Origin: Membranipora membranacea | Taxonomy: Eukaryota; Bryozoa; Gymnolaemata; Cheilostomatida; Membraniporidae | NCBI GenBank assembly: GCA_914767715.1 | Contig: OU612070.1 | Location: 7,273,501 to 7,337,500, forward strand | DNA length: 64,000 nucleotides | Reading direction: 5' to 3' | Shown: piece by piece, positions 13,101-25,997 of the stretch | Layout of the letters: every line of letters starts with the position of its first letter | Position numbering within the stretch: position 1 is the stretch's first letter | The notes under the pieces: generated by a model | Told to the model about the DNA's origin: nothing | Seen by the model: the letters and a program-made list of their open reading frames with translations, nothing else | Databases searched by the model: none | Position numbers and translations under genes: made by a program

Positions 13101-15139
13101 ATAGCTTTACTGACTATTGTCGAGTCGATTAATGCAGAAGGGTTATTGCAGGAGGTGGTTGTTGGAGCCTACAAATCAGAGATCGAAAAAAGTTACATAC
13201 AAGACGATAACTAAACCATCACTTTAAGCTTCCAAGACGACGATCTCTGTGAGGTCATGATTGCATGGACGGGTTAGCAAATTTTGGAAGCCAATGTCAT
13301 GTGCCACAATATTTTGAGAGGGAGCGTAAAATAGGAAAATTTAATTTGCAATTAAATAAAAACCATCAGCCAACCTGGGAGGTAGGGGCATAATTGTTGT
13401 TGTTATTGTTGTTGGATGACCATTGTTGCTGTGATTGTTGTCCTTGAGACAATTGTTGATCTTGGGTAACATTCTGTTGCTGTGAAGCTTGTTGCTGAGC
13501 TATGCCTTGTTGCGGATTGTTTGACATCTGTTGTTGCATCTGTTGTGTTTGTTGCTGCACTTGCTGCTGTTGCAAGCTGCACAAGGCTTGTTGTAGCGTA
13601 GCCAAATTCATTGTGTTCCAGTTCAGAGCAGGCGCATAGCTTGGAATGCCTGCAATAGTGTTTATAGTAATTACATGAACCAAGCTTCCACCCAAGTTAA
13701 TAAATCCACATAACTTTGAGTGTGAATTTCACCATACCAGTACCCTATTATCACCGGATGACACTATTTTTTACTTGTCGCAACCATCCCGAGTATAATG
13801 GCGTGAGATCATGTTAAAATTGAATCCAAGCAAACAAAATGTTATACAATTTGCATCATTTTGGAGTTGCTCCCACTTGTGTTACCAGCGGCAGCTTACC
13901 AGTACAATGGGCCACAAACAATGTAGGCAATGAAATCTAGATTTAGGTTACCAGCCCTCTGTCAAGCTGAAAATATGGGGATAAGGTTATAAACTTAATC
14001 CTTCATGTGATTCGATTAATTCGGGTTATCATATAATGTTCACCTTGATAGCCTTGTATCGTATTTAGTAGTAGCTTTTGCCAACAAAGACCCTCAATTT
14101 TTTGTGAAACTTTAAGAAACATTGTCAATTACCCAAAGCTCCAGCGTCAGAATGCATTTGGAGATTATAATGCAATTCTTGAGGTACTTGAGCCACTACA
14201 AGTGTATAAAATTGAGCTTGTGATTACCTACCTGTTTGAAATCCCGGAATGCTGTAGTTTGGCTGGAAGTAGCTGTTCAGAAAGTAGTCGTTACATGGTG
14301 GTAACATGGAATAACCTGCATTTGATTCTACAAAATATGTCAATTGTCAACATTTACCCAGAGGACAAAATTCGAACCTATTGTTTTCAAAATCTCAAAT
14401 TCCAGGACTCGGCAACATATCGCAGAATTCTAGCCTATTGTATGTTTTTTTTTTCAGAATTTTTACCGTTACCTTTAGTAGACCATGTTGGAGAAGTCGC
14501 CACAATGAAGGAAAGTCATATTTGAAAAGCAACTTCTTGGAAAGAACATAAAATCCCATATTCAGTGTCCTCACTTAGGCCTATATATTCTTTATTTACA
14601 CCGACCAATGTAACAAATAAGGACATGTGGAAAATGGAGATAATAATAAAATAAATTTACTTACCAATGGAGCTGCTAAAAGGATTATATCTCGGTTGTG
14701 TGGCATTTGTTTGATTGTTACTCAGATCTCCAATATGTCCGCTGCCTAATATTCTGGTCAACGCCTCTCCCTGCATTGTAAAAGTAAACAACAAATAGTA
14801 TGCATCAGAGTAACTTACATTTATTGCGTTAAAATGAATGATATAGAAAGAGCAAAAAGTATGATATATGAATGATGCCTTGTATATAATCATAGCCTGA
14901 ATAGGTTAAACCGTTGTAAAACACGATCTTGTTTGCTTCCCTGCACTGATCAGTTCAATAAAGCTAATACCATAGACTTAATAATTATTATTAAGTCTAT
15001 GGCTAATACTATTATTATTATAGTAAATTTTTCTGTGTTAGGAACAGCCCGATAAAAGTTTGCAGAAAATAGACTAAATCAAAATTTCAATTAGCGCTCT
15101 ACAAAATGTAATAGATATTACCACGGTGACAGTAGTCAT
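7160..15139 (-). CDS. CPEB: cytoplasmic polyadenylation element-binding protein, CPEB2/3/4 type
   Basis: RNA-binding regulator of poly(A) tail length and translation of stored mRNAs, acting in the cytoplasm. Exons (5' to 3'): 15139-15122 (start tentative), 14770-14665, 14315-14232, 13649-13375, 13168-12996, 12478-12191, 11710-11541, 11197-11009, 10196-10083, 9759-9664, 9228-9101, 8851-8653, 8235-8141, 7995-7903, 7375-7160. All junctions keep phase, giving about 747 residues. Seen in order: a Q/N-rich segment (about 70-161), a Ser-rich linker, the pre-RRM motif [20 protein letters not shown] (449-468), RRM1 (about 458-548), RRM2 with [16 protein letters not shown] (about 573-650), and a C-terminal zinc domain of the CPEB kind with CCAC, CRNQQC and CRGC clusters (about 657-700). 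The spacing between its last histidines is two or three residues longer than I expect from vertebrate members. [25 protein letters not shown] and DPYLEESLC place it with CPEB2-4, not CPEB1. Weak splice sites: donors GTTGGC at 13374 and GTCTGT at 11540; the 9759 acceptor lies 13 bases before a decoy AG. Confidence 0.95.
13375..13649 (-). other. Q/N-rich prion-like segment of CPEB
   Basis: This single exon encodes about 92 residues of which most of the second half is Gln or Asn. It has [16 protein letters not shown]-type runs, a middle part rich in QQ pairs, and a terminal run of seven Asn. Such a segment is what gives Drosophila Orb2 and Aplysia CPEB their amyloid-like self-assembly. That behaviour is inferred here from composition only. 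The Gln codons mix CAA and CAG, so the tract is not a simple recent trinucleotide expansion. Confidence 0.85.
14963..15009. mobile_element. 31-bp palindromic insertion with perfect 8-bp duplication
   Basis: Positions 14971-15001 are a palindrome with 15-base arms and a one-base centre, beginning CATAGACTTA and ending TAAGTCTATG. It is flanked on both sides by an exact GCTAATAC (14963-14970 and 15002-15009). It looks like an extremely short non-autonomous element; 8-bp duplications are typical of hAT and P-type transposases, but no transposase is seen here. Confidence 0.8.
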
Positions 15140-16775
15140 GTTGTTGACACTGCTGCTGACACCAAAACCAGGCTGAGTTATCAATATATTATGTGAAGTC
15201 TTTCACACAATACCACTGCTGTAAATGATGCCTGTTGATGCTCGCTGGTTGCTCGCCAATGATAGAATGAAGTTAATTGGTTTCCGCCAGATAAAAAGAG
15301 ACCTTTGTTCCTCAAAATATCAGCGAAAAATGTGGACACCTCACCTTTTTAGTTAATTTCTTAGCCACAAACCCCCATCACCAACTGCTGATGTGATTAC
15401 CACATAACAAAGTCATTAATTTTGTTATAGCCAAGCTTTACTGAGTAATTACCAGGATGTTCAATATACCTAGTAGATGGATGCAACAACTTTCTTAGTG
15501 TGAGCCTTACCAATTTCATGAATGAGATGTTCAGCTTTCAGGATCTATTGACTGTTAACAATAGGACATCCATTCTCAACTTGGAAAGCCCAAACAGCAT
15601 TGATTGTCGTCTGCTATGAGTGAAAAGACCAGCTAAATAGCTTAGATTCAGCACCTTTGAAAGCTATTAGTTTATAGACATGGGGAGGTGCTCTGCGTAC
15701 CTTAGATAGAAGGCTATATTGTGGGTGGTCTACAATAATGCTGTTTTTTCTTAAGCTCCTCCTACATTTTGGAACTAATCCAATCGAATCACCCAACTAG
15801 CACATGCCTCTGGGATTTGTTGACATCTCTTAGGTGATCAATCTTTAATTTCCTCCTAGTCTCAAAGCACTGGTTAGCACATGTCAAAAGTGAAGCATAT
15901 GATCAGTACAAAGGATTGCTTTCAACAATGAGCACTGTGATAAGAGAATACTTTTCTCTGGGTGGTGACTGTTAGCTAGCAATGATATTATAAGTAAGTA
16001 TAACCACACATATTCAAGTTGTTACTCTCATGAACATAACTGATTTAATCCGCTCTGACACTCAGTTCTAGCAGGGAGCTCCTGGTTCTAGCCATCACTT
16101 GGTCTTGGCCCAGCCTCTGTCTGTCTGTCTTGACAAACTTCGGCTACGCTGAACCCAGTATTATTAGTTAATGGAAATGGTTAGTCATTATCTATGAATA
16201 TTTTTTGCATTCCTCCTACAGCCTGAAAAAACAGATATATTTTCTATACTCAAAAAAAAATCTTTCGATATATTTCTACTTTTTCTATTTGTTTCTCCAG
16301 CTCCCATTAGCCTGGGTAGTCTGTCTTGTGTCTGCCCAGGCTACAATCTCCCATAATATTCTATGGGGGATAATATCGTTTCACTGAGTTCATTGATGCA
16401 GAGCGCATAGCAAGTAAGTAGGTCTAATCTAAAACCTAAGTGTCTGGCAATGCACGACTGTCCCGATCAAGCATTGCCAGAGACCCAAGTTTTGGAGTAG
16501 ACCTGTGGGGTGACACTTTGTACTGCACTGACTTTTGTCCGGTTCCTAGGCATCTCTGGAGTTACAAACGTGTTTACTTTACCCGCGCCATGTCCTTCCT
16601 CAATCAACCAACCCGGCAAATCCTCCATGAGGGTAGTCGACAACAGACAATGGAAAATGTTACATGCTTGTAACTTGTAAAGTCAATTTTGCCTGAATAT
16701 TGCAGCGTATTTAACTGGTCACATTCTTTCTTGTTGATACATTATTATCTGATTGACTCATAGTTTGCATCTTAC
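15140..16775. other. CPEB 5' intron or upstream region
   Basis: Mostly non-coding. A hairpin lies at 16442-16482, where an 11-base arm (TCTGGCAATGC) recurs inverted around an 18-base loop. I searched the minus strand for a coding exon linking 16776 to 15139 and found none with matching phase and splice sites. Open frames at 15614-15796 (minus) and 16440-16673 (plus) lack supporting splice context or a known motif. Confidence 0.4.
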
Positions 16776-16824
16776 CGCCTTCAGGATACTCAGTTGATGC
16801 CTGTTTATGTACAGTCCATGCCAT
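16776..16824 (-). CDS. candidate first coding exon of CPEB
   Basis: A minus-strand ATG at 16824 opens a frame MAWTVHKQASTEYPEG that runs into a good donor (GTAAGA). The wording looks like a real protein N-terminus, and the position, just upstream of CPEB and facing ADAM10, would fit its first exon. Against this, the exon ends one base into a codon, and none of the acceptors near 15139 restores the CPEB frame. Either a further exon lies between, or this belongs to another transcript. Confidence 0.35.
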
Positions 16825-17018
16825 AAGCTGCTGCTGGCTAAATTGGATGCTTGAGATGGTAGCTGTAGATATGGGAAGCTAATACAGCTTCAAAGAATTG
16901 TAACTGCTCTAAGATAAAACAACAAAGCCACCTTTATACACTCGGGTATCAAACTCTTTATTTTAGTTGAAACCAGCAAAAGGTCTTCCAATAAGCCCTG
17001 ACAGCGATTCTCTGTGTG
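16825..17018. promoter_or_regulatory. putative shared promoter between CPEB and ADAM10
   Basis: If the minus-strand ATG at 16824 is real, only 194 bp separate it from the ADAM10 start codon at 17019 on the other strand, which would make this a compact bidirectional promoter. I see no TATA box at a standard distance. The call rests on gene arrangement alone. Confidence 0.3.
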
Positions 17019-20000
17019 ATGGCTCGAGTAATCCATACAGCGGGCTCTGTCCTGAAGGGTGCTATTTTATTGCTCACAGCTCTAAGCTTCATTTGTCCAG
17101 CTACTTTGACCAGTAAGTAGATCACATAGTAGGATCTCATTGTGACTCTTTGAGTCACCGGTGCACATCTGTCACCAAACATTACGGTGTATAATTGTGG
17201 TTTTAGCGCTATCCAATTGTTTTGGATGGATGTTTTTATCATTACTTTTAAACTATTTTCAATGTCTCTATTTCCCTTAAGGCAATTTTTTATTCACAAA
17301 TTAGTTGTTGAGAATGCAACACAATTGGTTTTTATTACAATCATGGAAAAACAAAAATACATGTACAAGTTTACATTGCATTTTTGTTTTGTTTCATATT
17401 TCAAGAACGGTCACTGAGTGAGTCAATACTGTTCTATGAGACACTGAACTACGATTCCTCTCAGGTTAAATCAGATCATACAAGGATAACACGCAGATCT
17501 GTACCAGATAATCAATACTCCACAGCTAATACAAGACAACAGAACTATATCAAACTCAAGTTCCATGCGCATGACAGGTAAGGAAATGGCCATCACAGCT
17601 TCTATTATAAGAGGTTTTGAGGCTTTAATTTTTTACTTATGAGACTGTGTAAATAATTTCATATTCGATTTATATTTCTATATTGAGAGTCATCATTCTC
17701 TCTTGTGCCTGGTACTGCAGTTGTCCGATTTGTCTGTTCCTAATAATTGAGTTTGCTTGCATTTATTCAGGGACTTTAATCTGCAGATGGCTCCTGATGT
17801 AAATTTATTCACAAAGGATTTTGTAGTAGAAACAGACAAGGGAAGAGTGGAGTTTGATAAATCTAGAGTTTACAATGGGCATGTCACTGGTGAGTGAAAA
17901 TAATGATTTTCCAATCCTCTCTGATCTTAATTTCACCCTATAATGTATTATAGTTATCGATTTGGCCGCTCGTTACCAGCAAAAACTTTTCAATCCTTTC
18001 ACAGGCACACCTTTGCAATGGAACCAGTAAAGAATCTCCACATTAGGCCTAGATTGTCTCCAAAACCTTTCAAAATGGAATCTGCACATGATAAAATTTC
18101 TTTTGGATACTCAGACATGCATTGATCTATATGTTAGACAGCTTACTGTTTACACATGGTCGGGATTTGTTGACAGATCATGACGGGAGGCGCACTTTTC
18201 TGTTTGGCAGTACGAGGGAATTTATTGGTTTTGCAGTCGATATGTTTATGACTCCCTTAATTGACTAAATCCGCAAATCAAAGCAGAAATTCAGGTTGTC
18301 GAAAGTCCAATTAAACTGTTGAGTGCTGAAAATTGATCTGCTGCTTACATGTTGAACATTATTGGATGTTTGAATAATGGATTTAATTCAATTTATTCCA
18401 TGAGTATACTGGAGTTAGTATCAATAATATTAAGTTACATATTTTTCAAATTATTGTTGAGAGTGATAAAACATTTTCAACCATGCCTTCTCACTAAATC
18501 TGGGAAGTTGTTGAGTTGAGTTTTCTGTGATAGAGTATGGGGGATTCTTTTCTAACTTTGATGTGCCAAATGTGACTTGCCAGATGACTCCATTGCCACC
18601 AAATAATTCTGCTCAGTTTTAGGTTGCTGATTCGTCGTTTTTTTATGACAGACCATAATTTGTGCCTGTCGTACTAGAGCAGTGAAGTGAAAACCTTATA
18701 AAAAAAAATCCATATTCTGAATTTTCAATTGTGTCTGTCCTCCGCTCTGTTTTACAGGAGTACCAGGGTCCACTGTCAGTGGCATTCTGCTGAAAGACGG
18801 AAGATTTGAGGGTAAAATTTTGATGGAAGGAGAAGAGTTTTTTATTGAGAAAGCTGAGAAGTATTTAACAGAGCTACCTACGCAAGAGAAATTTCATTCT
18901 GTGAGTAACGTGGTGCACTTGGGCACGTTAGATACATTCTCACTATTGCTTCTTACCCTTGAATTTCCTTAAAAGATCAGAACAACATCTTGACCTAGAT
19001 TCACTCTGGCTCTCCAGGGAATCCTTGCCCTATTTAGCCAGCTGATATCTTGTTTCAGCATCGGTGTTGTTGTTTAACCCTTTTCAAACTGGCGTGAGAA
19101 AAATTCTGGACTAGTGCTTGCTGCCTATACATTAATGATTTATTTTGCAATTCGAAAAAAATTGGGTCTGAGATATTTGACAGCTATGCCGTTTATCCTT
19201 CCAAACCTGTCATGAACAGCTTGCTGTGAATTGCTTGTCCCACAAGATATTTATTCAATCGCTAATAAAACATTGGTTATATAATTCACTGTTTCTATAT
19301 GCAGCTAGTATAGGACAATAATTGAATGTTTTTGAAACGACATTTGAAAAGACAAAACATAACCTTTCCATTGTCTGAAACTTTATTTTTGTCCCAGTAA
19401 AGAATATCGTTTTTCAAAAGAGTTTGAATATCAATGCAATGTTGGATTTCATTCGATTTGATTTACTTTTTGGTAGGTGATATACAAAATGTCCGATGTG
19501 GATTTATCTGCAATGCAAAACACCACTGGCTGTAAAAGTGATGACCTGAGAGAGGCCATGCGAGATGTAACAAGGAATATTCAAGTACCACCAGCTCCAG
19601 ATGACAATCTAGATCCAATCCATGATGACGGCCCATTGAGTGTGAGTTTGTTTGTCTGTTTGTTTGTTTAATTTAATACTCTATCGCCTAAAATGTTAAC
19701 AGATAAAAGAGTTGTAAGTATCTTTATAAAAACCGTGTTGGATTTGGCAAGTAATAATGAAAATTTTCTTCTAGCTTGCATACCCTACTAAAACGTTGTT
19801 TAGATAGTTGTCACCCACCAACCGTTGTTGCTCAGTATAATGTTACAATATAGCCTTCATTATGACAGCAAGGTAAAGTCACAGATTACCCTTATTAAAT
19901 TCCTTTGTGAATAAATGGCTATGTCAAAGTTGCTGCTACTATGCAGTAATTGTGTAGCTTCTATGTATTTGTAGGCTCAGTCAAATAGATATAATCGAGT

Positions 20001-23000
20001 GCCCAGGTGTCTTAAATGGGCTTAGTTTGTCAAAGGAGCCTTACTCCTTGGTCTGATGCATATTTACTGTACTAAGTGCCACAATATCTTTACTATATCG
20101 TTTAATTTGCTGTAGAGTCCTTATAGAAAACAAGGAATGTATAATCCAGTAAGGACCCGTACCCGCCGAGAGGTCGACCCAGATAAGACTATGTGTGAGC
20201 TTTACCTGCAGGCTGATTATCTGTACTATGAGAAGTGGGGTAGTAGTGTCGATACAGTCATTGAACAACTGACAGCACATGTCGAGGCTGTCAACGATAT
20301 CTACAAAATAGCAGGTACTTTTTTTACTCAATTTTGGTAAGTCTAAGGTAAAGCAGTCGTCTTCCACTCAGTTAGCATCTATGTGAGTGGTGTAATTAGT
20401 TGGCTGTTTTTAATTTGACATGTTCAATCATTCAACTTTTACAATTTTACGCTGTTGATAGAAAACCAAGAGAATTTTATTTCTCACTCTCAAAACAAGA
20501 GTCGGGCGGTCAACACCTATACCTAACCCAAGGATGAAAGTGTAATGGGCTACGCTTATAATCCCTCTATATGATAGCTATAGATAGACCATTAATTGCC
20601 AGTATGCTAGGTAAACTAGGCCCAAAATAAACAAATAAATGTGATTTAAGTTTAATTTATTTATGTCTCCATACAAATATTCAGATTTATTCAAATATTT
20701 AAAGCAGAACATGTTTGCGAAAAAGATAAAATATGTAATACTGATGACAGAATCAAATAGCAGCATAACGCAACTGGCTCTTAGTTAGCATTATTACCAC
20801 TTTAACATGCAATCAATTCACCAGTTATGTTTTTATTGATTTCCAGGTAAGTGAAACATGAATTACAAAATGTCAACTACATCAACCAGTTGAAGTTTGA
20901 CACACTGCTATTTGATATAACTGACTACATGGTATTTCCACATTGGTAAGATTGCAAATCTGTTTCAACAATTGAAAATTCTAATTTCAGATTTTGATGA
21001 CGACGCCAGCCCGGACAATATAAGATTCGTGATAAAGAGGATGAAGATATGGACCGACCCGACGGCTAGCGATTATCCATTCAGCGGTAATATGGATGTC
21101 AGAACATTTCTTGAGGTAAAATTTTACTCAAATTATTTTACTTGAGAGGAGCCGATAAAATAAATTGAAAATAATATTTTATGAATCATCTCCCTTGCAA
21201 CTTTTGAATATCCATACTCTTATTTTATTCTCTCTCTGTTTGTAGACGTTTTCTGCACAGGATATTTTTGATAGTTTCTGCCTTGCCTACACATTTACTC
21301 ATAGAGATTTCAATGATGGAACACTGGGACTAGCGTGGACTGCTAGCCTTGATGCAGCAGGAGGTGTTTGCACCAAAAATGGAGTGAGTTTCAGTATTCA
21401 TCTTGTAGCATTCCTCTTTTGACAGATCATGTCATCATTCTTCACTAAAAATTTATACCATATAACCAGTATCAGATGACCACACTGCGCTGCATTTGAA
21501 GTACTAACAGTAATATAACCTGTTAGTTTCAGTGTTAACTTCAATTGAGTAAAGTAGCTCTCATCTTTCTATCCTAATATCAGATCAGACTATTCTCTAC
21601 CTATTGGACGATAACTTATTCAATTTCCTCCTCCACTTAAACTTTCTATTAATGTCTATATGATAGTTTGAAACAGGCTAGGAGACATTCAAGGTAAAAG
21701 TACATGAACTCTGATTGCTAACGATTCACTAAATCCATCCATTAAAATTAAATTTTATTCAATACATTGTTTGGTTAGAGAAAGCCTCCAGGCCAGCTGA
21801 GTATAACTTCCCTCTGTGTTTAGATAATTATAACACTAGGAATAACTGCCGTTTTTTGAAAAAGATAGTTTAGAAGGCTTGCACATTTATTGATTTATCA
21901 TTTATTTCATTTAATTTTAACTAAATTTAGTGTATCAATTAGCATCACTCACACATCTCTAAAATGAAGAATACTTTTGAGACATAAAAAGTCAGACAGA
22001 CGTTTAAAAGTTCATTGAATTAAACTTATAACAAATTCATGAAAATATGCTATAGGAGGTGTGGAGAATGCACCATAAAAGTATGGTATATTAGTCACAT
22101 GTCAGTGTTAGCTCTCGCTAAGTTTCCGGCCCTGATCAATGTTAAATTCAATGGTTTCTCCTTCAATCAGTCGACCACTTTGTGTCATATTTTGCTTATG
22201 TTCTACCATTTGCACCATCTTTTTTCGATCGGTATACATTGACTGTGACAGGTTGATAGATTCAATGCATATCACAAACAAGGAAGGGCAACTAAAAATT
22301 TTATGTAAATGCTGGCATGTAAATGGCTGACATGACATGCCTCCCCTCTCTTTCCTGTAGCTGTTCAATGGACAGATGATGAGCCTGAACACTGGTATAG
22401 TTACCACGCTAAACTTCCAACGTGACGTTGCGTTTGCTATCTCACAGCTAACTATGTCCCATGAATTGGGACATAATCTTGGATCATCGGTGAGTCTGAT
22501 TACCTAAAAGTAACAGTAGAAAGTATACATTAGCCTCTACTGATAAGCTCTGATATCATGTTCCATTATGCTTCATGAATAATAATGGATTATCCATAAT
22601 GTTTGAATTAACTCATTACTTGCAACCAAACTCTTTGTCCAAGCTCTGACCCTAAGATTTATTTATCAATTCTTAAAGGACAGAATAACCAGTCGCCGAC
22701 AAGGGGTGTACAGAGGCTTGTAAGACAATTTGATGGCATGTAAGGGGGTCTTAGGGTTGATGTGAGGAAATAATTAAGCCGCAAGACTATTGTGATCTCT
22801 CTTGCATAGCTTGCATAGGTATCAATCTCACATTACAAACATAAACATTCTTAGATATCATTACGCCTTGGATTTTCATGGATCTGAGTGTATTTACTGT
22901 ACATAACTGAGCTATTTTGATACTGTTCTCATGAGTAACACTATTTCAGCATGATGATGAGTCAGACAGTACATGTTCACCAGGATCGAATAATGGCGGT

Positions 23001-25997
23001 AATTATATCATGTTCCCCAAAGCTACTGATGGAGATAAACCTAACAATAACAAGTTCTCTCCCTGCAGTATCAGCATTATGAATGAGATCATGAACGCCA
23101 ATGCCAGGAGTACTGCTGATTCCTCCTGCTTCAAACGTGAGATTATCATATGGATATAGGGCTATGCAAATTGATAAACCCAACTTTGTTAGTTGACATC
23201 TATAAGTGTATTTGTGATGGAATGATATTGACATTCAGGCATGATGTAAGCACCACAAATTCATTGAGTTAATTTATTTTACTGTCCATTTGGTACGCTA
23301 AATTGATTTACATTGTGTTGACAACTGCACAGACTTTGCTGACAGCTCTGACCTCAGAGTAAGGGAACATTGTGCCATTGAGAACTTAATGACAAGTTCA
23401 ACATCCAAAATGATTTCGTCTAGTGACAATCCCAAACTTTATGCCTTGGCTAGGCACAAAAATACCTCAGTTGTTTGGAGTTGTCCCCTTAATGTCAATG
23501 AGCGGGCAACTATGATGATATATGTTATTCTATTTCTCGAGATAAATATTTTGTTATTTTTGCATGTTGTCTGAAGGGACACGATTTAATTTAACATTTA
23601 ATGGCAGGACTTTCTTCCTGATGCATCTGTAGCTTATGTTTTGATGGAGCAGAATAAATACAATCTTATAAAATATGAAATAAAACTAATATATATTATT
23701 TTGCTAGAGTGGAGTAGTACTGTATGTGGTAATAAGATAGTAGAGTCTGGAGAGGACTGTGATTGTGGCTGGGAGGATGAATGTACAGAGACATGCTGTA
23801 ATCCACAGAAGGATACTTATGACCCTCAGACTTACACACCCTGTACTTACACCAACAGTGCCACATGCAGGTATGAGGTGTCACAGTGTAAGTGCTCAAA
23901 CAGCTGCAAATGTGAGGTAGTGGCATGACAGCATCAAGCACTCTTTTTGCATCCAAAATGAGTGATTGATAATATAATGGCACAAACTCACAATTACAGC
24001 CGTCTGAGCGCTTAGACTTGATGTATTACAGTAAATGACTATCCCATGAAAGTTTAAAAGAAACCAAAGCATACTGTAGCCACTACCTATTAGGTTTAAA
24101 CTCCAGTCACTAATATACTCTAAAAGAACTTGAGCATAGCTTCCAGATGAGAACTATATTCAAACACACATCATAAATATACGCTGGTGGGGGAATCTCT
24201 TCTTTCTCAAGCTGTCTTTCTCCCGTTTTCTCTTTTTTTTGGTACTATTCGGAAAACATTCTGCCACTGGAATGAAATAGACTGCCAATGAGAGTGTTCA
24301 AATAGAAAATGGCACAAAGTTGTCGCACTTGTTTCTTGGCTGGACAACTGTTTCATTTCATTGTCTCTATGTTGTCCTCCCTACGTGAATTCTTAAGGAG
24401 GTAGGCCTTATAATAAAAGTTTATTACCATTTATTTAGGCTACTTAGACACATGCATGCTTTCTGAATTATTATATTGTAGCCCGTCAGAAGGAGCATGT
24501 TGTGACACATCATGTTCACCACGCACCTCGTCTGCTGACTTCATGTGTAGATCCAACACCTCCTGTTTGAGTTCAGCCTATTGTGATGGTACTACCACAT
24601 GCCCATCATCATCCAGTCTTGCTGATGGCGCTGATTGTGATAATGATATGGTCTGCCTGGGTGGGGTAAGTCTCCTCACAAATGTTATTTTGTACAATAT
24701 ATGATTCTGGTGAGATGTAGCAGATATCAGATGTAATCAGTCCTAGTACAATGATGAGACAATTCTAAAAAATTCTTCTGTTTGCTCTCTGATTTGAGAA
24801 CTATGATATTTCAGAGAAATGTCCACAAACAAGTCCATGTCCACAATTATTTGTAATCTAGTTGTTATACACAAGAAAATTCATCTGATATCGATCGATG
24901 TTTTTGCTCACATAGGAATGTACTAACGCTATCTGTCAGGCGTTTGGTTATGTGAGCTGTCAGTGTGACCCGGATGTAGAGGATGATTGGACAGATGAGA
25001 AGCTATGTAAGCTGTGCTGCCTAGACGGATCAGAGTGTAAACCTGCTGCAGATATCCCTTCTATTACTAAGACTACTACTAGTGGTACAGGACAGCCCTG
25101 CTATGACTATCAGGGATACTGTGATGTCTTCAACAAATGTAGAAAGGTATTATAGACTATTAATCTATGTTATTTCAAATTGTATTACGCACTGCAATTT
25201 GAGTGTATTGTGTGAAATTCAAGTCATCATTCCAGTCTACTAAATAGAACAGTGTATAATAATAATAAAATAAGATCTTTTCTTACCCTAACCACTCACT
25301 CACTTGCTTAGCTCTGTCAGATTTTCGACACTAGTCATGAAATTCTATCCAGTTCACCACTGCAGCTGTCATGTTTACTTTGTCTTTAGCTGGACCCGGT
25401 CGGCACTCTCAATGCACTGAAGGACATGCTGTTCAGTGCAGAAGGGCTGGCTACTGTGACGGAGTGGTTGGAGACTAACTGGTATATACCAGCTGCAGCT
25501 GGTGTGGGATTCATTATAATGATGGTGAGTGACAATGATATTTCCTATTTATCAACATGAGTTTACTGGATCGTGTTTTGTATACTGAACAATGTTTTGG
25601 TATAATTATAATATTATTAATATTATTGCAAGCCTGCGATCTTTGAGACTGAAATTATTGATGTCCTACAGTCTTCCTATAGTTATTGTTACTAGCAATG
25701 AGTCCAACAACCTGAAGGCCGGTGGTGAAGATTTTTAACGTTGTCGAAAACCGACATCCATTGCTATTAATTGCCTGAAGTACGCATTATAATGGTCTCT
25801 CATGTAATACCTGTCCTGATTGTTTGTAGGTACTGATTGTAAGGTTTGGAGGAAAGCACGAACCTGTAACACCACCAGACATCTCCAACAAAAACACCAC
25901 ACCACCGCATAGTAAACAGAGAAATAAGGTCAGCCCATCGAGTCCTCCCCCAGCCTATAGTGAGTATAACAAACGTCCACCAAAGAAGGGCTGGTAA
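17019..25997 (+). CDS. ADAM10: ADAM10-type membrane metalloprotease (Kuzbanian)
   Basis: Membrane-anchored zinc protease that sheds ectodomains such as Notch and its ligands. Exons: 17019-17112, 17406-17577, 17771-17889, 18758-18900, 19477-19641, 20116-20314, 20991-21115, 21246-21383, 22361-22489, 22950-23136, 23708-23870, 24482-24665, 24916-25146, 25390-25524, 25830-25997. They sum to 2352 bp, in frame, 783 residues (human ADAM10 is 748). Domains: signal peptide (1-31), prodomain (FHAHDRDFNLQM) with a likely cysteine-switch Cys195, furin site RTRR at 246-249, zinc site [11 protein letters not shown] (419-429) split by an intron, Met-turn NYIMFP (446-451), disintegrin and Cys-rich domains, TM about 713-733, and a 50-residue tail with PPAY (768-771). 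[23 protein letters not shown] and [10 protein letters not shown] match ADAM10 rather than ADAM17. AATAAA signals follow at 26011 and 26543. The start is chosen because that short exon supplies a signal peptide in the right phase. Confidence 0.97.

Noticed and set aside
16440-16673. 77-codon open frame upstream of ADAM10 as a gene
   Set aside because: It overlaps a hairpin, has no splice context joining it to ADAM10 in phase, and shows no recognisable motif.
17019-25997. ADAM17 (TACE) as the identity of the protease
   Set aside because: The prodomain FHAHDRDFNLQM, the [12 protein letters not shown] disintegrin start and the [10 protein letters not shown] region with the following helix match ADAM10; ADAM17 differs at each of these.
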